Assembly: GCA_002296055.1 (NCBI GenBank)
Contig: DBHE01000204.1
Coordinates: 31,726-39,933, forward strand
Direction: 5' to 3'
Source: Pseudomonadaceae bacterium UBA836
GTDB lineage: Bacteria; Pseudomonadota; Gammaproteobacteria; Pseudomonadales; Pseudomonadaceae
Length of the DNA: 8,208 bases
Shown here: piece by piece, positions 1 through 5,678 of the stretch
Layout of the letters: each line of letters starts with the position of its first letter
How positions within the stretch are numbered: the stretch's first letter is position 1
Position numbers and translations under genes: made by a program
Notes under the pieces: model-generated
What the model was told of the DNA's origin: nothing
What the model saw: the letters and a program-made list of their open reading frames with translations, nothing else
The model's database searches: none

Positions 1-909
1 GTCGAGCTGCTGCGCCAGCAGGCACGTGAGCAGGATGTCTCGATGTGGCAGGCGGCCTGCGACCTGCTCGACAACAAGGGTTTGCCGGGCCGCGCCGCCA
101 ATGCGGTGCAGGGCTTTATGGTGCTGATCGAGGAGATGGCGGAGCGCGCCGAGGGCCTGCCGCTTTACAGCCAGGCGCAGATCGCCATTGAACATAGCGG
201 CCTGCTGCGTTTTCACGAGCAGGAGAAGGGCGATAAGGGCCAGGCCCGGGTAGAGAACCTGGAAGAACTGGTGTCTGCCGCCCGTGGCTTTGAAAACGAC
301 ATGGCCGATGCCGAAGACGAAGGTGACGTGCTGCTGGCGTTTCTCGCACACGCTTCGCTGGAAGCCGGTGAAACCCAGGCCGACCGCTTTGAAGACAGCG
401 TGCAGCTGATGACTCTGCACAGTGCCAAGGGTCTGGAGTTTCCGCTGGTGTTTATGGCGGGCGTTGAAGAAGGCCTGTTCCCGCACAAGATGAGCCTGGA
501 AGACCCGGGCCGCCTGGAGGAAGAGCGCCGCCTGGCTTACGTCGGCATCACCCGGGCGATGCAACAACTGGTCATCACCTGGGCAGAAACCCGCCGTCTG
601 TACGGCAGCGAAACCTTCAACAAGGTCTCGCGCTTTGTCCGCGAGGTGCCGGGCGAGCTGATTCAGGAAGTCCGGCTGGGCAGCCAGGTTACCCGCCCGT
701 TTGGCCCGGCCAAGGGCGGCCTGTTTGCCAGTGAGGCCACCGAAAACACCGGCTTCGCCCTCGGCCAGCGCGTAGAGCACGCCCTGTTCGGCGAGGGTGT
801 GGTACTCAACTACGAAGGCCAGGGTGCGCAGGCGCGCATCCAGGTCAACTTTGACGACGAAGGCAGCAAGTGGCTGATGGTGGCTTATGCCAAGCTGCAG
901 GCGCTGTAG
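1..909 (+). CDS. uvrD: DNA helicase II UvrD, C-terminal part (5' truncated by window edge)
   Basis: This is the C-terminal 302 residues of the superfamily 1A 3'-5' DNA helicase that unwinds nicked or damaged DNA in methyl-directed mismatch repair and nucleotide excision repair. The frame is open from base 1, so the true start lies upstream; the ATG at 43 is internal. Helicase motif V is at window residues about 135-147 (LMTLHSAKGLEF). Motif VI is at about 173-186 (EEERRLAYVGITRA), including the arginine expected to contact ATP. After a flexible linker, residues about 251-302 (FALGQRVEHALFGEGVV onward) form the Tudor-like domain found at the end of UvrD/PcrA proteins, which binds RNA polymerase in studied homologues. 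E. coli UvrD is about 720 residues, so more than half is missing here because of the window edge, not a mutation. UvrD rather than Rep is favoured by the C-terminal domain. A strong hairpin overlaps the stop codon. Confidence 0.95.
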   Translation, partial: VELLRQQAREQDVSMWQAACDLLDNKGLPGRAANAVQGFMVLIEEMAERAEGLPLYSQAQIAIEHSGLLRFHEQEKGDKGQARVENLEELVSAARGFENDMADAEDEGDVLLAFLAHASLEAGETQADRFEDSVQLMTLHSAKGLEFPLVFMAGVEEGLFPHKMSLEDPGRLEEERRLAYVGITRAMQQLVITWAETRRLYGSETFNKVSRFVREVPGELIQEVRLGSQVTRPFGPAKGGLFASEATENTGFALGQRVEHALFGEGVVLNYEGQGAQARIQVNFDDEGSKWLMVAYAKLQAL

Positions 910-919
910 CGCCTGCAGC
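894..919 (+). terminator. Perfect 12-bp hairpin across the uvrD stop codon
   Basis: Bases 894-905 (GCTGCAGGCGCT) are perfectly complementary to 908-919 (AGCGCCTGCAGC), leaving a 2-base gap; in RNA this is effectively an 11-bp stem with a UGUA loop. The TAG stop at 907-909 sits at the top of the hairpin. The stem is GC-rich and very stable, but no T-tract follows, so it is not a canonical intrinsic terminator. It could protect the mRNA 3' end, cause pausing, or act with Rho. The inverted repeat is seen directly; the role is inferred. Confidence 0.5.
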
Positions 920-920
920 G

Positions 921-943
921 GCTGGAAGCTGGAGGCTGAAAGC
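921..943 (+). repeat. Degenerate heptamer repeat, left arm (3 copies)
   Basis: Three consecutive 7-base units, GCTGGAA, GCTGGAG and GCTGAAA, are followed by GC. Read on the opposite strand they match the perfect heptamer array at 991-1030 (reverse complement unit TAGAAGC) with five differences in 23 bases, all transitions. Four of the five would become G-U wobble pairs in a transcript. This makes the segment the opposing arm of a long imperfect inverted repeat. Confidence 0.6.
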
Positions 944-990
944 AGTACGCGGCCGGCTTGACCGCCAGGGCCTGACCCAGCACATCATTG

Positions 991-1030
991 GCTTCTAGCT
1001 TCTAGCTTCTAGCTTCTAGCTTCTAGCTTC
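991..1030 (+). repeat. Tandem heptamer array (GCTTCTA) x5.7
   Basis: Five exact head-to-tail copies of GCTTCTA occupy 991-1025, followed by a partial GCTTC at 1026-1030. The array ends 24 bases before the start codon of the TRAP binding protein, so it lies in that gene's leader or promoter region. Each copy carries a TAG on the top strand and a CTAG palindrome. A perfect tandem repeat of this kind can change copy number by slippage. Opposed degenerate copies lie at 921-943. Confidence 0.9.
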
Positions 1031-1054
1031 CGACCTGACGAGAGACAAGAGCAA

Positions 1055-2155
1055 ATGGATAGACGTAACTTACTGACCGCCGCTGGCCTTGGTCTTGGGG
1101 CGGTGGCGTTGGCTGGGTGCAAGGACGACAGCGCGCCGACGGGCGAGGCGGGTAGTGCTCCGGAGCAGCGCTTTCGCTGGAAAATGGTCACCTCCTGGCC
1201 GGAGAACTTCCCCGGCCTGGGCACTACCGCCCAGCGCTTTGCCGACACGGTGGCGCGTCTGTCCAATGGCCGTTTGAGCATTCAGGTGTTTGCCGCCGGT
1301 GCCCTGGTACCGGCGCTGGAAGTCTTTGATGCGGTCTCCAGCGGTACCGCTGAGCTGGGCCACAGCGCGGCCTATTACTGGAAGGGCAAGAGTGCGGCAG
1401 CGCCGTTCTTCACCGCCGTGCCCTTTGGTATGAATGCCCAGGAGATGAACGCCTGGCTGTATGAAGGCGGCGGGCTTGAATTGTGGCAGAAGGCCTATGA
1501 CCCGCTGGGTGTAGTGCCCTTGCCCTGTGGTAATACCGGCGTGCAGATGGCCGGCTGGTTCAACAAAGAAATCAACAGCCTGGACGACCTGCAGGGCCTG
1601 AAAATCCGCATGCCCGGCTTTGGCGGCGAAGTGCTGGCGCGTGCCGGTGCTACCACCGTCAACCTGCCCGGCAGCGAAATCTTTACCTCGCTGCAGACCG
1701 GCGTGATCGACGCCAGTGACTGGGTCAGCCCCTACAACGACTTGGCTTTCGGCCTGTATCAGGCGGCCAAGTACTACTACTACCCCGGCTGGCAGGAGCC
1801 CTGCGCCGTGCTGGAGCTGACGGTCAACAAGCAGAAGCTGGCCGAGCTGCCGGACGACCTGCGCGCCATCGTCATCGAGGCCGCGCGTTCAACCAACCAG
1901 GCCATGCTGGACGAGTACGGCCGCCGCAACGCCGAGGCCCTGCATACGCTGGTCAATGAGCATGGCGTGCAACTGCGTCGCCTGCCTGACTCGGTGCTCG
2001 ACCGCCTGCGCGACATCAGCGGCGATGTGCTGGAAGAAACCGCTGCCATGGACCCGCTTAACCGTGAGGTCTGGGATTCCATGCAGGCCTTCCGCGAGCG
2101 CATTCAGGCCTGGCACGCGCTGGGCGAGAAGGCGATGTACGATTTGCGCAGTTGA
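1055..2155 (+). CDS. TRAP transporter substrate-binding protein, TakP/DctP-like, Tat lipoprotein
   Basis: Periplasmic solute receptor of a tripartite ATP-independent periplasmic (TRAP) transporter, 366 residues, which captures an organic acid and hands it to a DctQ/DctM membrane pair. The N-terminus has a twin-arginine motif (RRNLL, residues 3-7), a hydrophobic stretch and a lipobox ending in Cys22 (ALAGC), which implies Tat export followed by lipidation. The body carries marks of the alpha-keto-acid binding TakP branch: WKMVTSWP (42-49), GNTGVQMAGWF (159-169), IRMPGFGGEVLARAG (184-198) with Arg185 at the position of the carboxylate-binding arginine conserved in TRAP receptors, and DASDWVSPYNDLAFG (219 onward). 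The ATG at 1055 is supported by the intact signal sequence; the Shine-Dalgarno is weak (GAGAG). No dctQ or dctM is visible on either side, so the receptor is an orphan within this window. Substrate is inferred only: a 2-oxo- or hydroxy-carboxylate is likeliest. Confidence 0.9.
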   Translation: MDRRNLLTAAGLGLGAVALAGCKDDSAPTGEAGSAPEQRFRWKMVTSWPENFPGLGTTAQRFADTVARLSNGRLSIQVFAAGALVPALEVFDAVSSGTAELGHSAAYYWKGKSAAAPFFTAVPFGMNAQEMNAWLYEGGGLELWQKAYDPLGVVPLPCGNTGVQMAGWFNKEINSLDDLQGLKIRMPGFGGEVLARAGATTVNLPGSEIFTSLQTGVIDASDWVSPYNDLAFGLYQAAKYYYYPGWQEPCAVLELTVNKQKLAELPDDLRAIVIEAARSTNQAMLDEYGRRNAEALHTLVNEHGVQLRRLPDSVLDRLRDISGDVLEETAAMDPLNREVWDSMQAFRERIQAWHALGEKAMYDLRS

Positions 2156-2164
2156 TGTAACTGC

Positions 2165-2184
2165 GCATGTACGGACATGCTTTT
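2165..2184 (+). terminator. Possible intrinsic terminator after the TRAP binding protein
   Basis: GCATGT (2165-2170) pairs with ACATGC (2175-2180) around an ACGG tetraloop and is followed directly by TTTT (2181-2184), 9 bases after the stop codon. The stem is short (6 bp) and the T run is brief, so termination may be partial. It separates the receptor gene from the b561 gene. Confidence 0.4.
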
Positions 2185-2263
2185 GCAGTGCGCATCGCTC
2201 TACACTAGGGCTGCGCTGATCACGAACGCCGTTGCGAGCGAGACGTGTCGGCGCTTTCCTAGA

Positions 2264-2278
2264 CCCCGATGAACGGGG
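2264..2278 (+). other. Small hairpin in the b561 leader
   Basis: CCCCG (2264-2268) and CGGGG (2274-2278) form a 5-bp GC stem with an ATGAA loop, 13 bases upstream of the AGGAG ribosome-binding site of the b561 gene. It could shape the mRNA leader or be chance. No riboswitch consensus is recognisable in 2156-2302. Confidence 0.25.
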
Positions 2279-2302
2279 CACGCCTGATAGTAGGAGATAA
2301 GC

Positions 2303-2833
2303 ATGTCCGTAAAAGATAGCGCCGCGCGGTACGGCGCGGTTAGCCGTGTACTGCATTGGGGTATGGCGCTGTTGCTGCTGTGGCAGTTTCTCGGTGCTGG
2401 CGCGCGCCTGTTGCTGGAAGATACGCCGATTGAGGCGTTTTTCTGGTCAACCCACAAGCCGTTGGGCTTTCTGTTGTTTGCGTTGATCTGGCTGCGGCTT
2501 TTGTGGGCGCTGCTGAATCTGCAGCGTCGGCCGGCGTCGGTGGGCCTGCCTGCCACCCTCGGGCACCTTGGGCTGTATGCCTTGCTGATTGCTGTGCCTG
2601 GTCTGGCATTGCTGCGTCAATACGGGTCAGGCCGTGCGTTCGAGCCCTTTGGCCTGCCGCTGATGGCGGGATTTGATGGCAAGATCGAGTGGATGACCAA
2701 CCTGGGCAATGCCCTGCACAGCTGGCTGGGCTGGGCGCTGCTGGTGCTGATCGTCGGGCATGTGTTTATGGCGCTGCTGCATCGCCACAGCGCTGGCCAT
2801 ACCGACGTGCTGCCGCGTATGTGGGGTAAATAG
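2303..2833 (+). CDS. Cytochrome b561 (CybB family), di-haem inner-membrane electron carrier
   Basis: A 176-residue four-helix membrane protein of the prokaryotic cytochrome b561 family. In E. coli the family member CybB oxidises superoxide and passes the electron to ubiquinone; others serve as haem b subunits of membrane redox systems. Histidines at family-typical places are His18 (VLHWGMA, helix 1), His51 (STHKPLGF, helix 2), His139 (LHSWLGW) and His153 (GHVFMALLHRH, helix 4); His88 (LGHLGLY) starts helix 3. The four hydrophobic stretches are at about 14-33, 52-72, 87-104 and 138-160. Length matches the family (about 175-185). The ATG at 2303 has a clear AGGAG at 2292-2296, six bases upstream. 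The gene stands alone behind a terminator-like hairpin, so it probably has its own promoter in 2156-2302, though I could not find a convincing one. The partner is unknown; superoxide:quinone oxidoreductase activity is inferred from the family. Confidence 0.93.
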   Translation: MSVKDSAARYGAVSRVLHWGMALLLLWQFLGAGARLLLEDTPIEAFFWSTHKPLGFLLFALIWLRLLWALLNLQRRPASVGLPATLGHLGLYALLIAVPGLALLRQYGSGRAFEPFGLPLMAGFDGKIEWMTNLGNALHSWLGWALLVLIVGHVFMALLHRHSAGHTDVLPRMWGK

Positions 2834-3040
2834 GCCAAATAGGCCCAGCGGCAGCTTGCCAGCACCCGCGCCGGCAGGTTGCATGCCTGTTCGCCGAGGA
2901 TTGCTGCGCAAATGCCCGTTTTGACCACAGGTGGCTATAGTGGGCTGGGTGGTTGGCGTTTACAAAAATCACCTATCACACTGGCGCAGTCCTTGTGGCT
3001 CGACGTCAGGCAATGCGTGACGACAGCGAGGCATAACACG

Positions 3041-3136
3041 ATGGTAGACAGCGCGCACCCCGCGCCCAGCAAACGCCTGCGGGGCCGCAAAACCCCGCTC
3101 TGGCCGCGTCAGGCCCAAGCGTGGCCACGCCCATGA
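3041..3136 (+). CDS. Possible 31-codon leader ORF overlapping the acetyltransferase start
   Basis: A short ORF begins at ATG 3041, has a GAGG at 3028-3031 about nine bases upstream, and ends in TGA at 3134-3136 that overlaps the next gene's ATG as ATGA. The predicted peptide is basic and proline-rich (segments KRLRGRK and WPRQAQAWPRP), with no membrane helix or recognised domain. The downstream acetyltransferase has no Shine-Dalgarno of its own, which is what translational coupling from this ORF would explain. The frame also extends upstream to an ATG at 2879, but that longer version has no ribosome-binding site. Conservation is untested and this could be chance; treat it as a hypothesis. Confidence 0.3.
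   Translation: MVDSAHPAPSKRLRGRKTPLWPRQAQAWPRP
3079..3098 (+). other. GC hairpin inside the leader ORF
   Basis: GCGGGG (3079-3084) pairs with CCCCGC (3093-3098) around an 8-base loop CCGCAAAA, 35 bases before the acetyltransferase ATG. Together with the palindrome at 3119-3130 it makes the leader highly structured. Seen directly; any regulatory role is inferred. Confidence 0.3.
3119..3130. promoter_or_regulatory. 12-bp perfect palindrome next to the acetyltransferase start
   Basis: GCGTGGCCACGC is fully self-complementary and ends two bases before the ATG at 3133, occupying the place where a Shine-Dalgarno would be expected. It could be a protein-binding site or a structure at the translation start. 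The GTG of an alternative start (3121) lies within it. Confidence 0.35.
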
Positions 3137-3591
3137 ACCCTATCCGCATTGGCCTCGCCACGCCGGCGGACGCCGAGCGGGTAGGAGTGCTGTTTGATCT
3201 GTACCGTCAGTTCTATGAGCAAGCTGCCGATCTGCCCGGCGCTATCGCTTACCTGCATGCCCGCTTGCAGAACGGCGAGTCTGTGGTGCTGATGGCAGAA
3301 TCCGCCGAGGGCGAGCTGGCGGGCTTCTGCCAGCTGTACCCGACCTTCTGTTCGGTGGATATGGCGCCGATTTGCGTGCTGTATGATCTGTTTGTTGCCG
3401 CTGACTTTCGTCGTCAGGGTGTCGCAGAGCAGTTGCTGACGGCTGCCGGACAGCAGGCCAAGGCCCGCGGTGCGGTGCGCATGGAGCTGGCGACGGCGAT
3501 CACCAATACCTCTGCCCAGCGGCTTTACGAGTCGACCGGCTGGGTACGTGATGAGGTCTTTTTTCATTACGCCGTGACGCTTACAGATTAA
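3133..3591 (+). CDS. GNAT family N-acetyltransferase
   Basis: A single-domain GNAT (Gcn5-related) acetyltransferase of 152 residues, predicted to be cytosolic and to transfer an acetyl group from acetyl-CoA to an amine of unknown identity. From the ATG at 3133 it begins IRIGLATPAD, the usual first strand. The region VLYDLFVAADFRRQGVAEQLL contains motif A, with RRQGVA as the acetyl-CoA pyrophosphate-binding loop (Q/RxxGxG/A). Later NTSAQRLYESTGWVRDEVFFHY is the conserved motif B end, with the tyrosine often acting as general acid. A GTG at 3121 would add four residues; I prefer ATG 3133 because the conserved fold starts there and it overlaps the upstream stop as ATGA. Neither start has a Shine-Dalgarno. 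Substrate (small molecule, antibiotic or protein) cannot be told from sequence. Confidence 0.9.
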   Translation: MNPIRIGLATPADAERVGVLFDLYRQFYEQAADLPGAIAYLHARLQNGESVVLMAESAEGELAGFCQLYPTFCSVDMAPICVLYDLFVAADFRRQGVAEQLLTAAGQQAKARGAVRMELATAITNTSAQRLYESTGWVRDEVFFHYAVTLTD

Positions 3592-3662
3592 GCACGGCCG
3601 GCCCACGCCGCTGGCCAAGCCTGATAAGCTCGCGGGATTCTCACCTGTACAAAGGACTGACC

Positions 3663-4115
3663 ATGAGCGACCCCCACTACGCCGGCTTCTGGCTGCGCTT
3701 TGGCGCCACCCTGATCGACTCGGTGATTTTTGCTGTGGTGTTGATGGTGCCGCTGGCGCTGATCTACGGTGAAAACTACTGGATTGATGAAACCATGGTG
3801 CATGGCGTCTGGGATGTATTGCTCAGCTACGTTGTGCCCTTTATCGCGACGTTCTGGTTCTGGCGCCGCTTTCTCGGAACGCCGGGCAAGATGGTGCTGC
3901 GCTTGCGGGTGGTTGATGCGCGTACTGGTGAGCCGCTACCGGTGGGGCAGTGCGTGCTGCGCTATATCGGCTACTTTGTCTCGGCACTGCCGCTGTGCCT
4001 AGGCTTTATCTGGGTGGTGTTTGATGCGCGCAAGCAGGCTTGGCACGACAAGATCGCCGGCAGTGTGGTGATCGTCGAGCCCCGTGAGCCGGTACGCTTT
4101 GAAGGTAAGGCCTGA
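3663..4115 (+). CDS. RDD family membrane protein
   Basis: A 150-residue inner-membrane protein of the RDD family, named for one Arg and two Asp in its helices. The motif residues are visible: Arg12 and Asp19 in FWLRFGATLID (helix 1) and Asp129 in AWHDKIAGSVVI (end of helix 3), with the typical cytoplasmic LGTPGKMVLRLRVVDARTG segment between helices 2 and 3. Some RDD proteins act as Na+(Li+,K+)/H+ antiporters in halophiles, but most have no known role. AAAGGA at 3651-3656, six bases before the ATG, fixes the start. It is first in a tight same-strand set: the DUF393 gene starts 8 bases after its stop. A 71-base spacer separates it from the acetyltransferase, enough for its own promoter. Function here is unknown; co-transcription with DUF393-DoxX suggests a membrane-maintenance or redox context. 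Confidence 0.9.
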   Translation: MSDPHYAGFWLRFGATLIDSVIFAVVLMVPLALIYGENYWIDETMVHGVWDVLLSYVVPFIATFWFWRRFLGTPGKMVLRLRVVDARTGEPLPVGQCVLRYIGYFVSALPLCLGFIWVVFDARKQAWHDKIAGSVVIVEPREPVRFEGKA

Positions 4116-4123
4116 GACCGGCC

Positions 4124-4534
4124 ATGGGTGAAGCTCGCACGCCGGTGATCCTGTTCGACGGGGTCTGCAAGCTCTGCAGCGCCTGGGCCAATTTCATCAT
4201 TGAGCACGACACTGAGCACCGCTTTCGGCTCTGCAGCGTGCAATCGGTGGCTGGGCAGCGGCTGCTGGCGCAACACGGCTATCCGACCGATACCTTTGAA
4301 ACCATGCTGGTCAGCGATGGCGAGCGCTGCTTCGAGAAGAGCGCCGCCTTCTTCTTCGTCATGCATCGGCTTGGCTGGCCGTGGCGCGGCCTGCTGATGT
4401 TTCAGCTGATTCCGCGCCCGCTGCGCGATTGGCTGTACGACCGTATCGCGCTGAATCGCTACCGGCTGTTTGGCCGATACGAGCTGTGCCGCTTGCCGTC
4501 GGCTGACCACGCCGGGCGCTTCGTCGATGAGTAG
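4124..4534 (+). CDS. DUF393 / DCC1-like thiol-disulfide oxidoreductase family protein
   Basis: A 136-residue protein of the DUF393 (DCC1-like, YuxK) family. The diagnostic start is FDGVCKLC (residues 11-18), giving a CxxC pair at Cys15 and Cys18 after a DG, a thioredoxin-like active-site layout. The other family marker, RYRLFGRYELCRLP near the C-terminus, adds another cysteine. No signal peptide is present, so the protein should be cytosolic. Disulfide-exchange activity is assigned from the motif; no physiological substrate is established for the family. There is no good Shine-Dalgarno, but the ATG lies 8 bases after the RDD stop, and its own stop overlaps the DoxX start by 8 bases (4527-4534), so the three genes are probably one translationally linked operon. 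Confidence 0.9.
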   Translation: MGEARTPVILFDGVCKLCSAWANFIIEHDTEHRFRLCSVQSVAGQRLLAQHGYPTDTFETMLVSDGERCFEKSAAFFFVMHRLGWPWRGLLMFQLIPRPLRDWLYDRIALNRYRLFGRYELCRLPSADHAGRFVDE

Positions 4535-4916
4535 CGGTGAGTTGCTGAAGCTGGCCCGCTGGTGTCGCTGGATGCTGGCGTTTGTCTTTATCTATCACGG
4601 CCTGGTGCCCAAGCTGCTGTTTCTCAGTCCGGTTGAGGTGCAGATGGTTGATGCAGCCGGTCTGGGCTTGAACGCCCAGATCCTCTCGCCGCTGGCCGGT
4701 GCGGCGGAGGTGCTGCTGGGATTGCTGATTCTGTTTGGTTGGTTCGGCCGCTGGCCGGTACTCGCCGCCGCCGCTGGACTGATTGCGCTGCTCGCCTACG
4801 TCGCGTTGTTCACCCCGATGCTGCTGATCGAGGCGTTCAACCCGGTATCGACTAATCTGCCGGCCCTGCTGCTCTGCGTCCTGATTTTCCGTCTGGAGCA
4901 GAGCGCAGAGAGCTGA
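4527..4916 (+). CDS. DoxX-like small membrane protein
   Basis: A 129-residue four-helix inner-membrane protein of the DoxX-like group (resembling Pfam DoxX_3). The first helix ends in YHGLVPKLLFL (23-33), matching the HGxxPK signature of that group. It is followed by a short amphipathic segment (SPVEVQMVDAAGLG) and three more hydrophobic stretches, roughly 50-70, 74-93 and 107-125. I chose ATG 4527: it directly precedes the first conserved helix and overlaps the DUF393 stop. An in-frame ATG at 4470 would add 19 non-hydrophobic residues lying inside the DUF393 gene and is less likely. DoxX proteins are linked to thiol and quinone redox complexes (thiosulfate:quinone oxidoreductase in archaea, the SodA-DoxX-SseA complex in mycobacteria). 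Pairing with a CxxC protein here fits that theme, but activity is inferred. Confidence 0.85.
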   Translation: MSSGELLKLARWCRWMLAFVFIYHGLVPKLLFLSPVEVQMVDAAGLGLNAQILSPLAGAAEVLLGLLILFGWFGRWPVLAAAAGLIALLAYVALFTPMLLIEAFNPVSTNLPALLLCVLIFRLEQSAES

Positions 4917-4918
4917 GC

Positions 4919-5653
4919 TCAGGCAAAACCGCCGTTGGCGCGCAGCACCTGGCCGTTGACCCAGCCGCCGTCCTGGCTGCACAGAAAGGCCACGGTGTTG
5001 GCGATATCCTCCGGCTCGCCCAGACGCTCCAGCGGGTTCATCGCCGCCAGCTGAGCGATCTGCTCCGGCGTTTTACCCTTGAAGAACAGCTCGGTGGCTA
5101 CCGGCCCCGGCGCGACGGCGTTGGCGGTGATCTGTCGACCGCGTAGCTCGTTGGCGAATACGCGCACCAGCCCTTCAACCCCTGCCTTGGAGGCGATGTA
5201 GGGCCCGTACCCAGGGAAGTTGCGCGCCAATACGCTGCTGGACAGCGCAACAAAACGGCCGTCTGCGCTGAGGTGCTCGCGGGCGTGACCCATCAGCAAA
5301 AAAGTGCTTCGCAGGTTGACCGCCACGCACTGATCGAAGGATTCGATAGTCGTCAGCTCGATGTTAGCCATCGGCAGGATGCCAGCGTTGTGCACGATGG
5401 CGGCGAGCGGACCGGCCGCCTGAACGGCCTCGGCGAACAGCCGCTGCAGTTGTTGCGGGTCACTGACGTCAGCCTGCAGGGCGATGGCCTTGCCGCCGGC
5501 TGTTGTTATCTCGGCAACGGTATCCTGTGCTGCGGCGCCGTCGCGAGCGTAGTTGATGATCACGGTGAAGCCGTCGGCAGCCAGGCGTTGGGCGATGGCG
5601 CGGCCGATGCCGCGGGATGCGCCGGTGACCAGCGCTGTGGTTGGGGTGGTCAT
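4919..5653 (-). CDS. Short-chain dehydrogenase/reductase (SDR), classical type
   Basis: A 244-residue NAD(P)-dependent oxidoreductase of the classical SDR family, predicted cytosolic. The Rossmann nucleotide loop is TGASRGIG (10-17), the adenine-contact Asp-Val is at 62-63, the NAG motif at 89-91, Asn113 in VAVNL, Ser139 in ALSSS, and the catalytic YIASK pair is Tyr152/Lys156. The C-terminal GPVATELF and a final WVNGQVLRANGG match FabG-like enzymes that act on 3-oxo or hydroxyl groups; Arg14 after the loop slightly favours NADPH. The start at 5653 has AGGAGA just upstream (complement of 5661-5666) and lies directly before the Rossmann strand; a longer in-frame extension to 5740 would run across the regulatory spacer and is rejected. 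The gene is divergent from the LysR-type regulator and is its likely target. It converges on the DoxX gene with two bases between the stops. Substrate unknown. Confidence 0.94.
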   Translation of the reverse strand: MTTPTTALVTGASRGIGRAIAQRLAADGFTVIINYARDGAAAQDTVAEITTAGGKAIALQADVSDPQQLQRLFAEAVQAAGPLAAIVHNAGILPMANIELTTIESFDQCVAVNLRSTFLLMGHAREHLSADGRFVALSSSVLARNFPGYGPYIASKAGVEGLVRVFANELRGRQITANAVAPGPVATELFFKGKTPEQIAQLAAMNPLERLGEPEDIANTVAFLCSQDGGWVNGQVLRANGGFA

Positions 5654-5660
5654 GCTGAGG

Positions 5661-5666
5661 TCTCCT
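5661..5666 (-). promoter_or_regulatory. Ribosome-binding site of the SDR gene
   Basis: TCTCCT on the top strand reads AGGAGA on the coding strand, 7 bases before the ATG at 5653. It decides this start over a longer in-frame reading that begins at 5740. Confidence 0.75.
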
Positions 5667-5678
5667 GTTGATGGGCTG

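Noticed and set aside
2183..2206. Promoter TTGCAG / TACACT before the b561 gene
   Set aside because: The spacer is 12 bases, too short for sigma-70; no better -35 fits the TACACT.
1889..2556. Open frames on the minus strand across the end of the TRAP receptor and the b561 gene
   Set aside because: They overlap two well-supported genes, are low in recognisable motifs and rich in Arg/Ser/Ala as shadow frames are.
2981..2996. Sigma-54-like promoter (TGGCGCAGTCCTTGTG)
   Set aside because: The -24 GG is present and spacing fits, but the essential -12 GC is GT here and the A of TGGCAC is missing; too weak without evidence.
2879..3136. An 85-codon version of the leader ORF starting at ATG 2879
   Set aside because: No ribosome-binding site before 2879 and no recognisable protein pattern in the first 54 codons; only the last 31 codons have a plausible start site.
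4359..4982. A 207-codon antisense frame over DUF393 and DoxX
   Set aside because: Gln/Arg/Ala-rich shadow frame without a ribosome-binding site, opposite conserved coding sequence.
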